Shown piece after piece: positions 49,262 to 57,220 of a stretch of DNA of 64,000 nt. The DNA lies in the NCBI GenBank assembly GCA_963777775.1, contig CAVZRL010000009.1, positions 744,001-808,000 of the forward strand. The letters run 5' to 3'. Both the position numbers and the translations under genes were made by a program. Position 1 is the stretch's first letter. Each line of letters opens with the position of its first letter. Source of the stretch: WHSW01 sp963777775. GTDB taxonomy: Bacteria; Actinomycetota; Thermoleophilia; Solirubrobacterales; 70-9. The notes beneath the pieces are model-generated. The model was not told where the DNA came from. It worked only from the letters and a program-made list of their open reading frames with translations, and did not search any database.

Positions 49262-50017
49262 TCAGCCACGCGGGACGCGGTAGCGGGCATAGAGCTCGCT
49301 GCCCGCCTCGTCGGCCAGCAGCCAGGCGAGCTCGAGTGGGCGCTCGAGCTCGTTCAGGCCGGCGGCCAAGCCCGGTCCTTGCCCGCCGGCGAGCTTGGGG
49401 GCGTGGGTGACGAACAGCTCGTCGACCACCCCGGCGTCGAGCAGCTGGGCGTGCAGACGCGGCCCCCCCTCGCAGAGCAGGGCCCGGACCCCGAGCTCGC
49501 CGCGAAGGTGCCCGAGCAGGGCCCGCAGGTCGACCCCCGCTTCCTGCCGCAGCACCTCGACCGCTGTTGTCGTCTCGGGTGGGTCGACCTCCGACGAGGT
49601 GCAGATCAGGCAACGTCCGAAGCCCTCGGTGAACAGCGGCGCGTCCCATGGCAGGTCGAGCCGCCCGGAGACGATCACCACCAGCGGGTCGGGCTCCAGG
49701 CCCTCGCGCTCGCGACGCTCGCGATTGGCCGGGTCGGCGATCACCCGCCCATAGCTCTCGGCGCGCATCGTCCCGGCGCCGATCATCACCGCCTCGACCC
49801 GCGTTCGCAGGCCGACCAGCATCGCGGTGTCGGTCGCGGTCCCGATCGGCCCTGACCGGCCCGCGATCGTCGCGTGACCGTCGAGCGTGAGCGCGAAGTT
49901 GGTGACCAGGTACGGGCGCTCGGGTCCCGCGAGCGGGATCAGGTCGAGGCCTGCGACCTGGTCGGCGACGGTCGTCTCACCGCGCTCGGGGAGCAGACGA
50001 TGGACCGGGACGGTCAG
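49262..50017 (-). CDS. RibD C-terminal-type pyrimidine reductase with apparent CTG start
   Basis: This protein has the dihydrofolate-reductase-like RibD C-terminal fold: RPYLVTNFALTLDGHATIAG near the N-terminus, VGLRTRVEAVMIGAGTMRAES near residue 70, LVVIVSGRLDLPW and LCEGGPRLHAQLLDAGVVDELF near 175. The reading frame holds the conserved N-terminal 65 residues upstream of the first ATG (49822). It has no ATG, GTG or TTG before the previous stop. The only start consistent with the fold is CTG at 50017-50015, in a CTGA overlap with the rpiB-like stop. With that start it has 251 residues. The substrate (riboflavin precursor or another pterin or pyrimidine) is not certain. Confidence 0.75.
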   Translation of the reverse strand: MTVPVHRLLPERGETTVADQVAGLDLIPLAGPERPYLVTNFALTLDGHATIAGRSGPIGTATDTAMLVGLRTRVEAVMIGAGTMRAESYGRVIADPANRERREREGLEPDPLVVIVSGRLDLPWDAPLFTEGFGRCLICTSSEVDPPETTTAVEVLRQEAGVDLRALLGHLRGELGVRALLCEGGPRLHAQLLDAGVVDELFVTHAPKLAGGQGPGLAAGLNELERPLELAWLLADEAGSELYARYRVPRG

Positions 50018-50460
50018 CGCGCCTCCTCGATCGCTGCCAGGTGCGCGACGTTCTCGCGGTCGGCGTTCTCGGCCGACGGCTCGGCCGCGAACCAGGAGTC
50101 GAGGATCTCCCTCAGCTCGGCCTCCGAGGTGGAGCGCAGGCTGAGCGCGAGGACGTTGGCGTCGTTCCAGCGCCGCGCACCGTCAGCGGTTGGCCCGTCG
50201 GCGCACAGCGCTGCCCGGACCCCGGCCACCTTGTTGGCGGCGATCGAGGCCCCGGTCCCGGTCCAGCAGCAGACGATCGCCTGATCGGCGCGGCCGGCCG
50301 CGACCTCGCGCGCCGCCGCCTCACTCGCCCAGGCCCAGTCATCGCGATCGTCCTCGAGCAGGGCACCGTGCGCGATCGGCTCGCGGCCGCGTCGGCGCAG
50401 TTCGTCGAGCACCGCGGCGGCGACTCCCACCAGTTCGTCGGCTGCGACCGCGATCCGCAT
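50014..50460 (-). CDS. RpiB/LacA/LacB-family sugar-phosphate isomerase
   Basis: This 148-residue protein matches ribose-5-phosphate isomerase B and its relatives: MRIAVAADELVG at the start, the anion/active-site loop CCWTGTGASIAANKVAGVRAA near residue 65 with the catalytic Cys region, and ARRWNDANVLALSLRSTS near 95. It could interconvert ribose 5-phosphate and ribulose 5-phosphate, or act on another pentose or hexose phosphate. TAACCT (50473 to 50468) lies 7 bases before the ATG at 50460. The downstream reductase gene overlaps its stop. It is divergent from the second GH15 gene. Confidence 0.85.
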   Translation of the reverse strand: MRIAVAADELVGVAAAVLDELRRRGREPIAHGALLEDDRDDWAWASEAAAREVAAGRADQAIVCCWTGTGASIAANKVAGVRAALCADGPTADGARRWNDANVLALSLRSTSEAELREILDSWFAAEPSAENADRENVAHLAAIEEAR

Positions 50461-50467
50461 GGCCGGA

Positions 50468-50477
50468 AGGTTAGAGT
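50468..50477. promoter_or_regulatory. Overlapping divergent -10 boxes (rpiB-like / GH15)
   Basis: Minus-strand TAACCT (50473 to 50468) is 7 bases before the ATG at 50460. Plus-strand TAGAGT (50472-50477) is 8 bases before the ATG at 50486. The two hexamers share two bases. Only 25 bp separate the two start codons, so the two polymerases should exclude each other. Confidence 0.6.
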
Positions 50478-50485
50478 CGCGGCCG

Positions 50486-52411
50486 ATGGTCGACCCAGCG
50501 ACGCTGAGTGCGCCCCTATTCCCGCGCATCGCCGACTACGGGATGCTCTCGGACTGCCACACCGGCGCCCTCGTCGCGCCCGATGGTTCGGTCGAGTGGC
50601 TGTGCGTGCCGCGCTTCGACTCGCCGAGCGTCTTCGGGGCGCTGCTCGACCGCGGCGCCGGGCGCTTTCGGCTCGGCCCGCACGAGACGGTCCCGGTCGC
50701 CCGCCGTTACGAGCCCGGCACAAACGTGCTCGAGACCACCTGGGCAACCGAGACCGGCTGGCTGGTGATTCGCGACGGCCTCTCGATCGGGCCGTGGCGT
50801 GAGCGGAGCGACGACCCTCACACGCGCCCGCCGCCCGACCTCGATGCGGAACGGGTCCTGATCCGGGTTGCCGAATGCGTGCAGGGCGAGGTCGAGGTCG
50901 AGCTCATGTGCCGCCCGGTACCGGACTACGGGCGCGCCGGCGTCAGCTGGGAGCTGGCGGAGGGTCGCCACCGGGCGACGACGCCGGAGAAGGGTGGGCA
51001 AGGACTGTTGCTGACCACCGACCTCAACCTCGGCGTCGAGCATCAACGGATCGAGGCCCGCCACCGCCTGGTCGAGGGCGAGCAGCGTTTCTGCGCTCTG
51101 GCCTGGGGAGCGGACCCGCTGCCGCCCGAGACGGTCGAGGACGCGGTCGCCCGGCTCGACGAGACGGCGGAATACTGGCGCCGCTGGCTCGCGGCGGGCA
51201 ACTTCGCCGACCACCCCTGGCGGATCCACTTGCAGCGCTCCGCGCTCGCCCTCAAGGGCCTCAGCTACGCGCCGAGCGGAGCGATGGTCGCGGCGCTCAC
51301 CACCTCGCTGCCCGAGACCCCGGGCGGCGAGCGCAACTGGGACTACCGCTACTGCTGGATCCGCGACGCCACCTTCACGCTCTGGAGCCTGCACGTGCTC
51401 GGCCTCGACGCCGAGGCGAACGACTTCGCGCGCTTCATCGGCGACGTCTGCTTCGCGCACGGCAACAAGCTCCAGATCATGTACGGGATCGGGACCGAGC
51501 GCGAGCTGACCGAGAGCACGCTCGACCACCTCTCCGGCTACGGCGGAGCACGCCCGGTGCGGATCGGAAACGGCGCTTTCGACCAGCAGCAGAACGACGT
51601 CTACGGCGCGCTCGTCGACTCGCTCTACATCCATTCGAAGACCAACCGGGAGATCCCGGCGCCGGTCTGGCCGATCATCGCCGACCAGGTCGAGGCGGCG
51701 TCGAAGGTGTGGAGGGAACCCGACCAGGGGATCTGGGAGGCACGCGGCGCCCCGAAGCACTACGTGTCCTCGAAGCTGATGTGCTGGGTCGCCACGGATC
51801 GCGGCGCGCGGCTCGCCGAGCGGCGCGGCGACGACGAGACGGCCGCCCGCTGGCGCGCGACCGCGGACGAGATCAAGGCCGAGATCCTCTCCCGCGGGGT
51901 CTCCGAACGCGGCGTGCTTCGTCAGCATTACGACACCGACGCGCTCGACGCCTCGACCCTGCTCGCGCCACTGCTTCGCTTCCTGCCGCCCGACCACGAG
52001 GTGGTCCGCGCGACCGTGACGGCAATCGCCGATGAGCTCACCGACCACGGCCTTGTCCTGCGCTACCGGGTCGAGGAGACCGAGGACGGGCTGCACGGCG
52101 AGGAGGGCACTTTCACGATCTGCTCCTTCTGGCTCGTCGCCGCGCTCTCGGAGATCGGCGAGGCCGAGCAGGCCCGGGCCCTGTGCGAGAAGCTGCTCTC
52201 GTTCGCGGGTCCGCTCGGGCTCTACGCCGAGGAGCTCGAGCCGCGCAGCGGCGCCCACCTGGGCAACTTTCCGCAGGCGTTCACCCACCTGGCGCTGATC
52301 AACGCCGTCGCCCACGTGGTCGCCGACGAGCAGCGCGACGGCGAGCCGCAGCGCAAGGGCGAGCCGCAGAGGATGACCGCCGTGTTCACCGAGCTGCGCC
52401 GGGACCGCTGA
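50486..52411 (+). CDS. Glycoside hydrolase family 15 protein (trehalase/glucoamylase-like), copy 2
   Basis: This 641-residue paralogue of the enzyme encoded at 35646 keeps the same plan. PRIADYGMLSDCHTGALV and VEWLCVPRFDSPSVFGALLD are in the beta domain. GERNWDYRYCWIRDATFTLW is near residue 290. QGIWEARGAPKHYVSSKLMC is near 420, and LYAEELEPRSGAHLGNFPQAF near the end. The acid and base Glu positions are preserved in both copies, so both should be active. The C-terminal tail (ERDGEPQRKGEPQR-like repeat) differs. The leaderless ATG at 50486 is set by TAGAGT 8 bases upstream. Confidence 0.88.
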   Translation: MVDPATLSAPLFPRIADYGMLSDCHTGALVAPDGSVEWLCVPRFDSPSVFGALLDRGAGRFRLGPHETVPVARRYEPGTNVLETTWATETGWLVIRDGLSIGPWRERSDDPHTRPPPDLDAERVLIRVAECVQGEVEVELMCRPVPDYGRAGVSWELAEGRHRATTPEKGGQGLLLTTDLNLGVEHQRIEARHRLVEGEQRFCALAWGADPLPPETVEDAVARLDETAEYWRRWLAAGNFADHPWRIHLQRSALALKGLSYAPSGAMVAALTTSLPETPGGERNWDYRYCWIRDATFTLWSLHVLGLDAEANDFARFIGDVCFAHGNKLQIMYGIGTERELTESTLDHLSGYGGARPVRIGNGAFDQQQNDVYGALVDSLYIHSKTNREIPAPVWPIIADQVEAASKVWREPDQGIWEARGAPKHYVSSKLMCWVATDRGARLAERRGDDETAARWRATADEIKAEILSRGVSERGVLRQHYDTDALDASTLLAPLLRFLPPDHEVVRATVTAIADELTDHGLVLRYRVEETEDGLHGEEGTFTICSFWLVAALSEIGEAEQARALCEKLLSFAGPLGLYAEELEPRSGAHLGNFPQAFTHLALINAVAHVVADEQRDGEPQRKGEPQRMTAVFTELRRDR

Positions 52412-52490
52412 GCGATCAGCGGGCCCCCGGGGCGATCAACGTCCCGCAGTACCTCACAGGGCGAGGAGTCCGGGACGTTCTGTCCGCGGC

Positions 52491-52694
52491 TCAGGTGAGC
52501 CGGAAGTAGCCGGTGTTCTCCTCGTCGTCGCGGACCTTCTCAATCCGCCCGGACTTGCGCGCGTGGGCGAAAGCCCGCTTGAGCTCGGGCTTTTCGACGC
52601 CGAGCTTGCTCGCGACGTCAGCTCGTGTGAACTCCGGCTGGTTGAGCTCCTGGGCGGCGCCCACGAGCTGATCTTCGGTAATCGTCGATTGCAT
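52491..52694 (-). CDS. Small HTH-like protein
   Basis: This 67-residue protein (MQSTITEDQLVGAAQEL, then FTRADVASKLGVEKPELKRAF) has the helix spacing of a winged-helix DNA-binding unit, followed by a short basic strand (GRIEKVRDDEENTGYFRL). No ligand-binding domain is present. A strong GAGGAG site 6 bases before the ATG decides the start. It lies 15 bases after the coiled-coil small gene at 52710 on the same strand, and the two probably share a transcript. The function is unknown; a small transcription factor or nucleoid protein is possible. Confidence 0.62.
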   Translation of the reverse strand: MQSTITEDQLVGAAQELNQPEFTRADVASKLGVEKPELKRAFAHARKSGRIEKVRDDEENTGYFRLT

Positions 52695-52709
52695 CGTGCT
52701 CCTCGGGTC

Positions 52710-52901
52710 TCAGTTGTTCTCGGGTACGGTGCGTGCCCGTCGCAGGCGGAGCGCCGTACGTGCGCACTCACGTTCGAGGTCGCGCAGACGGCCCGGGTCG
52801 CCCGGCCGCCGTCCAGGGATCCTCGCCTTGTAGAGCCGTAGGCGCTCTTGTGCGCGACCCGCTTCGGCCTCGAGCTCCGCCGATCGTTCGTCCTCGCTCA
52901 C
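52710..52901 (-). CDS. Small charged helical protein
   Basis: This 63-residue product (SEDERSAELEAEAGRAQERL, then RLRDLERECARTALRLRRAR) is almost entirely charged helix with heptad-like Leu spacing, suggesting a short coiled coil. The GTG at 52901 has a GCGAGGC site upstream. Its stop is 15 bases before the HTH-like gene. No family is recognised. The high charge could also arise in shadow sequence in GC-rich DNA, but the ribosome site and operon position support it. Confidence 0.5.
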   Translation of the reverse strand: MSEDERSAELEAEAGRAQERLRLYKARIPGRRPGDPGRLRDLERECARTALRLRRARTVPENN

Positions 52902-53019
52902 CGTGCCTCGCTTTCCCGTCCCTCTGGGTCGTAGCTCGAAGGGTAGAGGCAGACGGGGGGAGATCCCAGCGGGCGACTAACAGGGTACCCACCCGGCTCA
53001 CGCCCGTGACCCGGCACGC

Positions 53020-54027
53020 TCACTTCCGCAGCCAACCGAACCGCCGGCCGGCGATTCGCTCCAGCGCGGCGACGTCGTCGCCCAGTTGCGCCTCAAGCCG
53101 GGTGCGCAACCCCGGGGCCAGCTCGGGCTTCGGCGCGGCGCCGGTGTCGGGATCGTGGACCACCAGCTCGACCAGCCAGCGCAGAGACTCCGGCAACCGG
53201 TCGAAGTTGCGATCCAGGGCTCGCAGCCCCGGCAGGCGCACGGCGCGGTCCATGAGCCGGAAGCCGCCCGCCCCCTTGCCGCTGCCGGTCTCCCACTCGC
53301 GGTCGAACTGCTCGGAGGTAAAGCCCGGATCGACGCCGCAGAAGCCGAACACCTGGCGCACCGTGTGCGCGCGGTTGCCCGCCAGGTCCTCGTTGGCGAC
53401 GATCAGGATCCGCTCGCGCTCAAAGGCCTCCAGGTAGGGCTCGAGCTGCATCGCGTAGCGGCTGCGGGCCACGTACGCGGAGTCCGGATCGGCGAGCGCC
53501 TGCTCCAGCGACCGCGACTCATAGCCGCCGCCCACGTTATGGAGGTAGTGGGAGAGGATGCGATCTATGGGGTTCCGGACCATGTAGATCAGCCGCGCGT
53601 CGCCGACCAGCTCTGCCATCCGTTCGGCGACGCCGGCGAAGCGGGGCAGGTTTGTGTAGTGCGGCGAGCTCTCGCCGCGGACGGCGGCGGAGTGGGCGAA
53701 GTGGCTCGCGTACCACTCGCCCCCCAGCTCCCAGTTCAACTCGGCGACGAAGTAGTTGAGCTCCTTCGGGCGCGACATCGCGATCTCGGGGTGCAGGTTG
53801 AGGTAGTGGTGAAGGCTCGTCGTCCCGCACTTCAGGCCGCCGATCACAATCAGGTTCGGCAGCGCCCCCTGCCGCTCGGCGCGCCGGCGTCGGCGCTCGA
53901 GCTTGCGCCGCTCGGCGGCGAAGCGCTCGTGCGCTCGCGCGACCATCGCCTCGTCGGCGGGGTCGGCGGCTACCGACGCGGGCGGCTGGGCGTCGCGTCC
54001 GGGCCGACCGGGCTCAGCCGCCGGCAC
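53020..54027 (-). CDS. Sulfotransferase family protein
   Basis: This 335-residue protein has the PAPS-dependent sulfotransferase pattern: the 5'-phosphosulfate loop LIVIGGLKCGTTSLHHYLNL near residue 60, the 3'-phosphate contact MVRNPIDRILSHYLHN near 150 and SRYAMQLEPYLEAF near 190. The first 55 residues are Pro/Ala-rich and then strongly basic and coiled. It transfers sulfate to a sugar, lipid or phenol; the acceptor is unknown. The GTG at 54027 overlaps the HAD gene stop by 14 bases, so both are read from one transcript. Confidence 0.87.
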   Translation of the reverse strand: MPAAEPGRPGRDAQPPASVAADPADEAMVARAHERFAAERRKLERRRRRAERQGALPNLIVIGGLKCGTTSLHHYLNLHPEIAMSRPKELNYFVAELNWELGGEWYASHFAHSAAVRGESSPHYTNLPRFAGVAERMAELVGDARLIYMVRNPIDRILSHYLHNVGGGYESRSLEQALADPDSAYVARSRYAMQLEPYLEAFERERILIVANEDLAGNRAHTVRQVFGFCGVDPGFTSEQFDREWETGSGKGAGGFRLMDRAVRLPGLRALDRNFDRLPESLRWLVELVVHDPDTGAAPKPELAPGLRTRLEAQLGDDVAALERIAGRRFGWLRK

Positions 54028-54700
54028 CGAGCTTCTTCGCCGCGTCGCGGAAGTTGCGCACCTCCGCGTCGGGCTTCCTTCGCCCGTCGAGCTTCTCGCC
54101 GTGGCGGTTGACCCAGATCACCGGCACGTTCATCTTCAGCAGCGGCGCCACATCGGCCTCGTAGCCGCTGGCGATGTGCAGCCAGCCCTTCTTGCCGCCG
54201 ATCCGCCGCGCCGCCTCTTTGAAGTGGGCCGGGTCGGGCTTGTAGCTGCGCACCTGCTGTGCGGTGACGACGAGGTCGAGGTCGGTGCGCAGGTGCCGGC
54301 GCGAGACGCCGAGCAGCTTGTCGTCGATGTTCGAGACGATCCCGAGCTGATAGCGCTTGCCGAGCCGGTCCATCGCTGCGTTCGCCTCGCGAAACGGCAC
54401 CCAGCGGGCGACGCTGTCGGGCACGAACTGCGCCCGCGAGGGCTCGAGCTCCCAGCCGATCTCGCCCGCGACCTTGACCGCGGTCCGCCGCAGGACCTCG
54501 GCGTAGAGCTCGTAGGAGCCGGCCATGATCTCGGCCTGGACCTCGAGGAAGCGGGCGATCAGTTTCTGCTCGTCGAACGAGAACCCGTCGCGCTCGGCCT
54601 CGCGCGAGAACCCGTCCAGGATTCCCCTTTCCCAATCGATCAGGGTGCCGTAGCAGTCGGTGCTCACCCAGTTGATGTCTTTGAGCTTCGGAAGGGCCAT
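54014..54700 (-). CDS. HAD-superfamily hydrolase (haloacid dehalogenase type II-like)
   Basis: This 228-residue enzyme has the HAD motifs. Motif I is WVSTDCYGTLIDWERG near residue 12, with the nucleophile in STDCYGT. A helical cap lies at 25-100, motif II Ser is in LGIVSNIDDKLL near 120, the motif III Lys is in RSYKPDPAHF near 150, and motif IV is in LHIASGYEADVAPLLKM. The Asp-Cys-Tyr-Gly-Thr form and the following Asp/Trp resemble L-2-haloacid dehalogenases, but many such proteins are phosphatases. It is divergent from sucC. Confidence 0.82.
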   Translation of the reverse strand: MALPKLKDINWVSTDCYGTLIDWERGILDGFSREAERDGFSFDEQKLIARFLEVQAEIMAGSYELYAEVLRRTAVKVAGEIGWELEPSRAQFVPDSVARWVPFREANAAMDRLGKRYQLGIVSNIDDKLLGVSRRHLRTDLDLVVTAQQVRSYKPDPAHFKEAARRIGGKKGWLHIASGYEADVAPLLKMNVPVIWVNRHGEKLDGRRKPDAEVRNFRDAAKKLGAGG

Positions 54701-54763
54701 GGTCCAATTGGTTCGCGGCGCGGCATTATGCCTGTCGGATAGGCTCCGCGCCCCTCCGGGACC

Positions 54764-55900
54764 ATGGATCTACTCGAGTACCAGGGCAAGCAGCTCTTCG
54801 CCAAGCACGGGGTCGCGGTCCCCGAAGGACGCCACGCGGCGACGGTCGAGGACGCCGTCGCGGCTGCGAACGAGATCGGCTACCCGTGCGTGGTCAAGGC
54901 GCAGGTCGCGATCGGCAAGCGCGGCAAGGCGGGCGGGATCAAGGTCGCCAGGGACGAGGCCGAGGCCCGGGCGCACTCGGAGGCGATCCTCGGGATGGAC
55001 ATCCGCGGGCTCACCGTGCACGATCTCTGGCTCGAACAGGCGTCCGAGATCGAGGCCGAGTACTACGCCTCGATCATCCTCGACCGCTCGGCGAAGAAGC
55101 TGCTCGCGATGCTCTCGCGAATGGGCGGCATGGACGTCGAGGAGATGGCCGAGACCGACCCGGACGCGCTGATCCGCCGCCACATCGAGCCCGACCCCCC
55201 CTTCGACCTCGGGCAGGCGCATGAGATCGCCGTCGACGCCGGGATCGACGAGGACGTCACCGACCAGGTCGGCGAGATGCTGGTCAAGCTCGCGCAGGTG
55301 GCGGTCGCCGAGGACGCGACCCTGATTGAGGTCAACCCGCTGGTCGTCACCGGCGACCGTCGGGTGATCGCGCTCGACTCGAAGGCGACGATCGACGGCA
55401 ACGCCCTGTTCCGCCACCCCGAGCTCGCCGAGCTGAGCGACAAGTCGGCGGAGGACCCCCAGGAGGCGATGGCCAAGGAGCGTGGCCTGACCTACGTCAA
55501 GCTGGGCGGCAACATCGGCATCCTCGGCAACGGCGCCGGGCTCTGCATGTCGACGCTCGACGTCGTCGCGCAGGCCGGTGGCAGGCCCGCGAACTTCCTC
55601 GACGCAGGCGGCGGCTCGAAGGCTGAGGCGATCGTCGACGCGCTCGAGGTGATCACCTCGGACCCGAACGTGACCGCGATCCTGTTCAACATCTTCGGCG
55701 GCATCACCCGCTGCGACGAGATCGCCAAGGGGATCATCGAAGCGTCGCGCCAGATCGAGATCGAGGTGCCGCTGGTGGTCCGCCTCGACGGGACCAACTC
55801 CGAGCAGGGGCTCGGCATCCTCGCCGAGGCGGAGCTTTCGAACCTGCACGTCGAACAGACGATGCTCGACGCCGCCAGGTCCGTGGTGGAGCTGGCATGA
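54764..55900 (+). CDS. sucC: Succinyl-CoA ligase, beta subunit
   Basis: This 378-residue ATP-grasp subunit pairs with SucD to interconvert succinyl-CoA and succinate with phosphorylation of ADP or GDP, in the TCA cycle. It begins MDLLEYQGKQLFAKHGVAVP, a universal opening. YPCVVKAQVAIGKRGKAGGIK near 45 is the nucleotide site. LIEVNPLVVTGD near 195, FLDAGGGSKAEAI near 280 and LFNIFGGITRCDEIAKGI near 310 complete the family set. The ATG at 54764 follows a Pro/Gly-coding-like leader with TAGGCT at 54740-54745. The sucD gene follows after 13 bases. Confidence 0.95.
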   Translation: MDLLEYQGKQLFAKHGVAVPEGRHAATVEDAVAAANEIGYPCVVKAQVAIGKRGKAGGIKVARDEAEARAHSEAILGMDIRGLTVHDLWLEQASEIEAEYYASIILDRSAKKLLAMLSRMGGMDVEEMAETDPDALIRRHIEPDPPFDLGQAHEIAVDAGIDEDVTDQVGEMLVKLAQVAVAEDATLIEVNPLVVTGDRRVIALDSKATIDGNALFRHPELAELSDKSAEDPQEAMAKERGLTYVKLGGNIGILGNGAGLCMSTLDVVAQAGGRPANFLDAGGGSKAEAIVDALEVITSDPNVTAILFNIFGGITRCDEIAKGIIEASRQIEIEVPLVVRLDGTNSEQGLGILAEAELSNLHVEQTMLDAARSVVELA

Positions 55901-55913
55901 ACGGGGCGCAGCG

Positions 55914-56792
55914 ATGAGCATCGTCGTCGGCCAGGACACGAAGCTGGTCGTCAGCGGCCTGACCGGCCGCGAGGGCAGCTTCCACGGTCTGCGCAACCGC
56001 GAGTATGGGACCGACCTCGTCGCCGGTGTTACGCCCGGCAAGGGCGGCCAGGACGTCGACGGCGTCCCGGTCTTCGACACGATCGGACAGGCGGTCGCCG
56101 AGCGCGGGGCGAACACCTCGATGGTCTTCGTCCCGGCGCGCTTCGCCGCGGCGGCGATCGAGGAGGCGATCGAAGCGGGGATCGACACGGTGATCGCGAT
56201 CACCGAGGGGATCCCGGTCTTCGACATGCTGCGGGTCTACTGGCGCGCCAAGCAGGCCGGCGTTCGCCTGATCGGTCCCAACTGCCCCGGCGTCCTCTCG
56301 CCGGGCAAGGCGAACGTCGGGATCATCCCGGCGCAGTTCTTCGACGCGGGCCCGATCGGCGTCGTCTCGAAGTCCGGCACCCTGACCTACCAGATCGGCA
56401 ACGAGCTCAAGCAGGCCGGGATCGGCAACTCCTCGATCGTCGGGATCGGGGGAGACCCAATCGTGGGCTCGGACTTCATCGACGTGCTGACCCTGTTCGA
56501 GCAGGACGGCGAGACGGAGGGGATCGTGATGGTGGGCGAGATCGGCGGCGACGCCGAGGAGCGCGCAGCCGAGTTCATCGCCGAGTCGGTGACCAAGCCG
56601 GTGGTCGCCTACATCGCCGGCTTCACCGCCCCGCCGGGCAAGCAGATGGGCCACGCAGGGGCGATCATCTCGGGCTCCTCGGGTACCGCCGAGGCGAAGA
56701 AGGTCGCGCTCGAGGCGAAGGGCGTGCGGGTCGGCAAGAGCCCGACCGAGACCGCCGAGCTCGCGGTCGAGACGATCAGGGCACTCGGCTAG
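55914..56792 (+). CDS. sucD: Succinyl-CoA ligase, alpha subunit
   Basis: This 292-residue subunit carries the CoA site and the phosphorylated His. Motifs are VVSGLTGREGSFHGLRNREYG near the start, GVTPGKGGQDVDGVPVFD near 40, LIGPNCPGVLSPGKANVGIIP near 120 and GPIGVVSKSGTLTYQIGNEL near 150. The catalytic His is in GKQMGHAGAIISGSSGTAEA near 245. It is co-transcribed with sucC. Its 3' end overlaps the convergent SnoaL-like gene by 17 bases. Confidence 0.95.
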   Translation: MSIVVGQDTKLVVSGLTGREGSFHGLRNREYGTDLVAGVTPGKGGQDVDGVPVFDTIGQAVAERGANTSMVFVPARFAAAAIEEAIEAGIDTVIAITEGIPVFDMLRVYWRAKQAGVRLIGPNCPGVLSPGKANVGIIPAQFFDAGPIGVVSKSGTLTYQIGNELKQAGIGNSSIVGIGGDPIVGSDFIDVLTLFEQDGETEGIVMVGEIGGDAEERAAEFIAESVTKPVVAYIAGFTAPPGKQMGHAGAIISGSSGTAEAKKVALEAKGVRVGKSPTETAELAVETIRALG

Positions 56793-57156
56793 CGCCGCTG
56801 CGCGAGCGGACTCGCCAGCGCACGACCCTGCCGTCCCGCACGGCATATCGCTGCGCGCAGGCCACCTCGAAGATGGCGCCGCTGGCGCGACCGCGACCGC
56901 GCTCGGCGGCGACCACAACGACCTCATCGTCGGTCTTGAAGATCCCCTCGACCGCGAGCTCGTAGTCGGTGATGGCAGCGCGCAGGGAACGCATGAATGC
57001 CCGGACGCCGTCGTGTCCGTGATAGATCTGCCCGTCGGGCAAGTGGCGGGCATCGAACTCGACCTCGGCGGCGTAGTAGGCGAGGGCACCGTCAGAGTCA
57101 CCGTCGATGAAGCGCTCGAGCAGCGCGCCCACGACCTCGGTATCGCCGGATCCCAT
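56776..57156 (-). CDS. SnoaL-like / NTF2-fold small protein
   Basis: This 126-residue protein opens VVGALLERFIDGDSDGALAY and continues with EVEFDARHLPDGQIYHGHDG and VVVVAAERGRGRASG, the order of an NTF2/SnoaL-like cone fold. No catalytic Asp/His pair can be assigned with confidence. The ATG at 57156 is preceded by GGGGAGG at some distance. It is divergent from the aminotransferase gene and convergent with sucD. It is not closely similar to the SnoaL-like protein encoded at 6812. Confidence 0.72.
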   Translation of the reverse strand: MGSGDTEVVGALLERFIDGDSDGALAYYAAEVEFDARHLPDGQIYHGHDGVRAFMRSLRAAITDYELAVEGIFKTDDEVVVVAAERGRGRASGAIFEVACAQRYAVRDGRVVRWRVRSRSGASRVP

Positions 57157-57220
57157 GCCTTGGGAACGCCTCCCCGCCTCGGTTCGTGAGCCCTCTACCG
57201 GCGTTGCTAGGCTCGGCTCG

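Noticed and set aside
50516..52315. 599-codon minus-strand frame opposite the second GH15 gene
   Set aside because: The plus-strand gene has catalytic motifs and a paralogue; an equivalent antisense frame exists opposite copy 1 (35793-37628), showing both are composition shadows.
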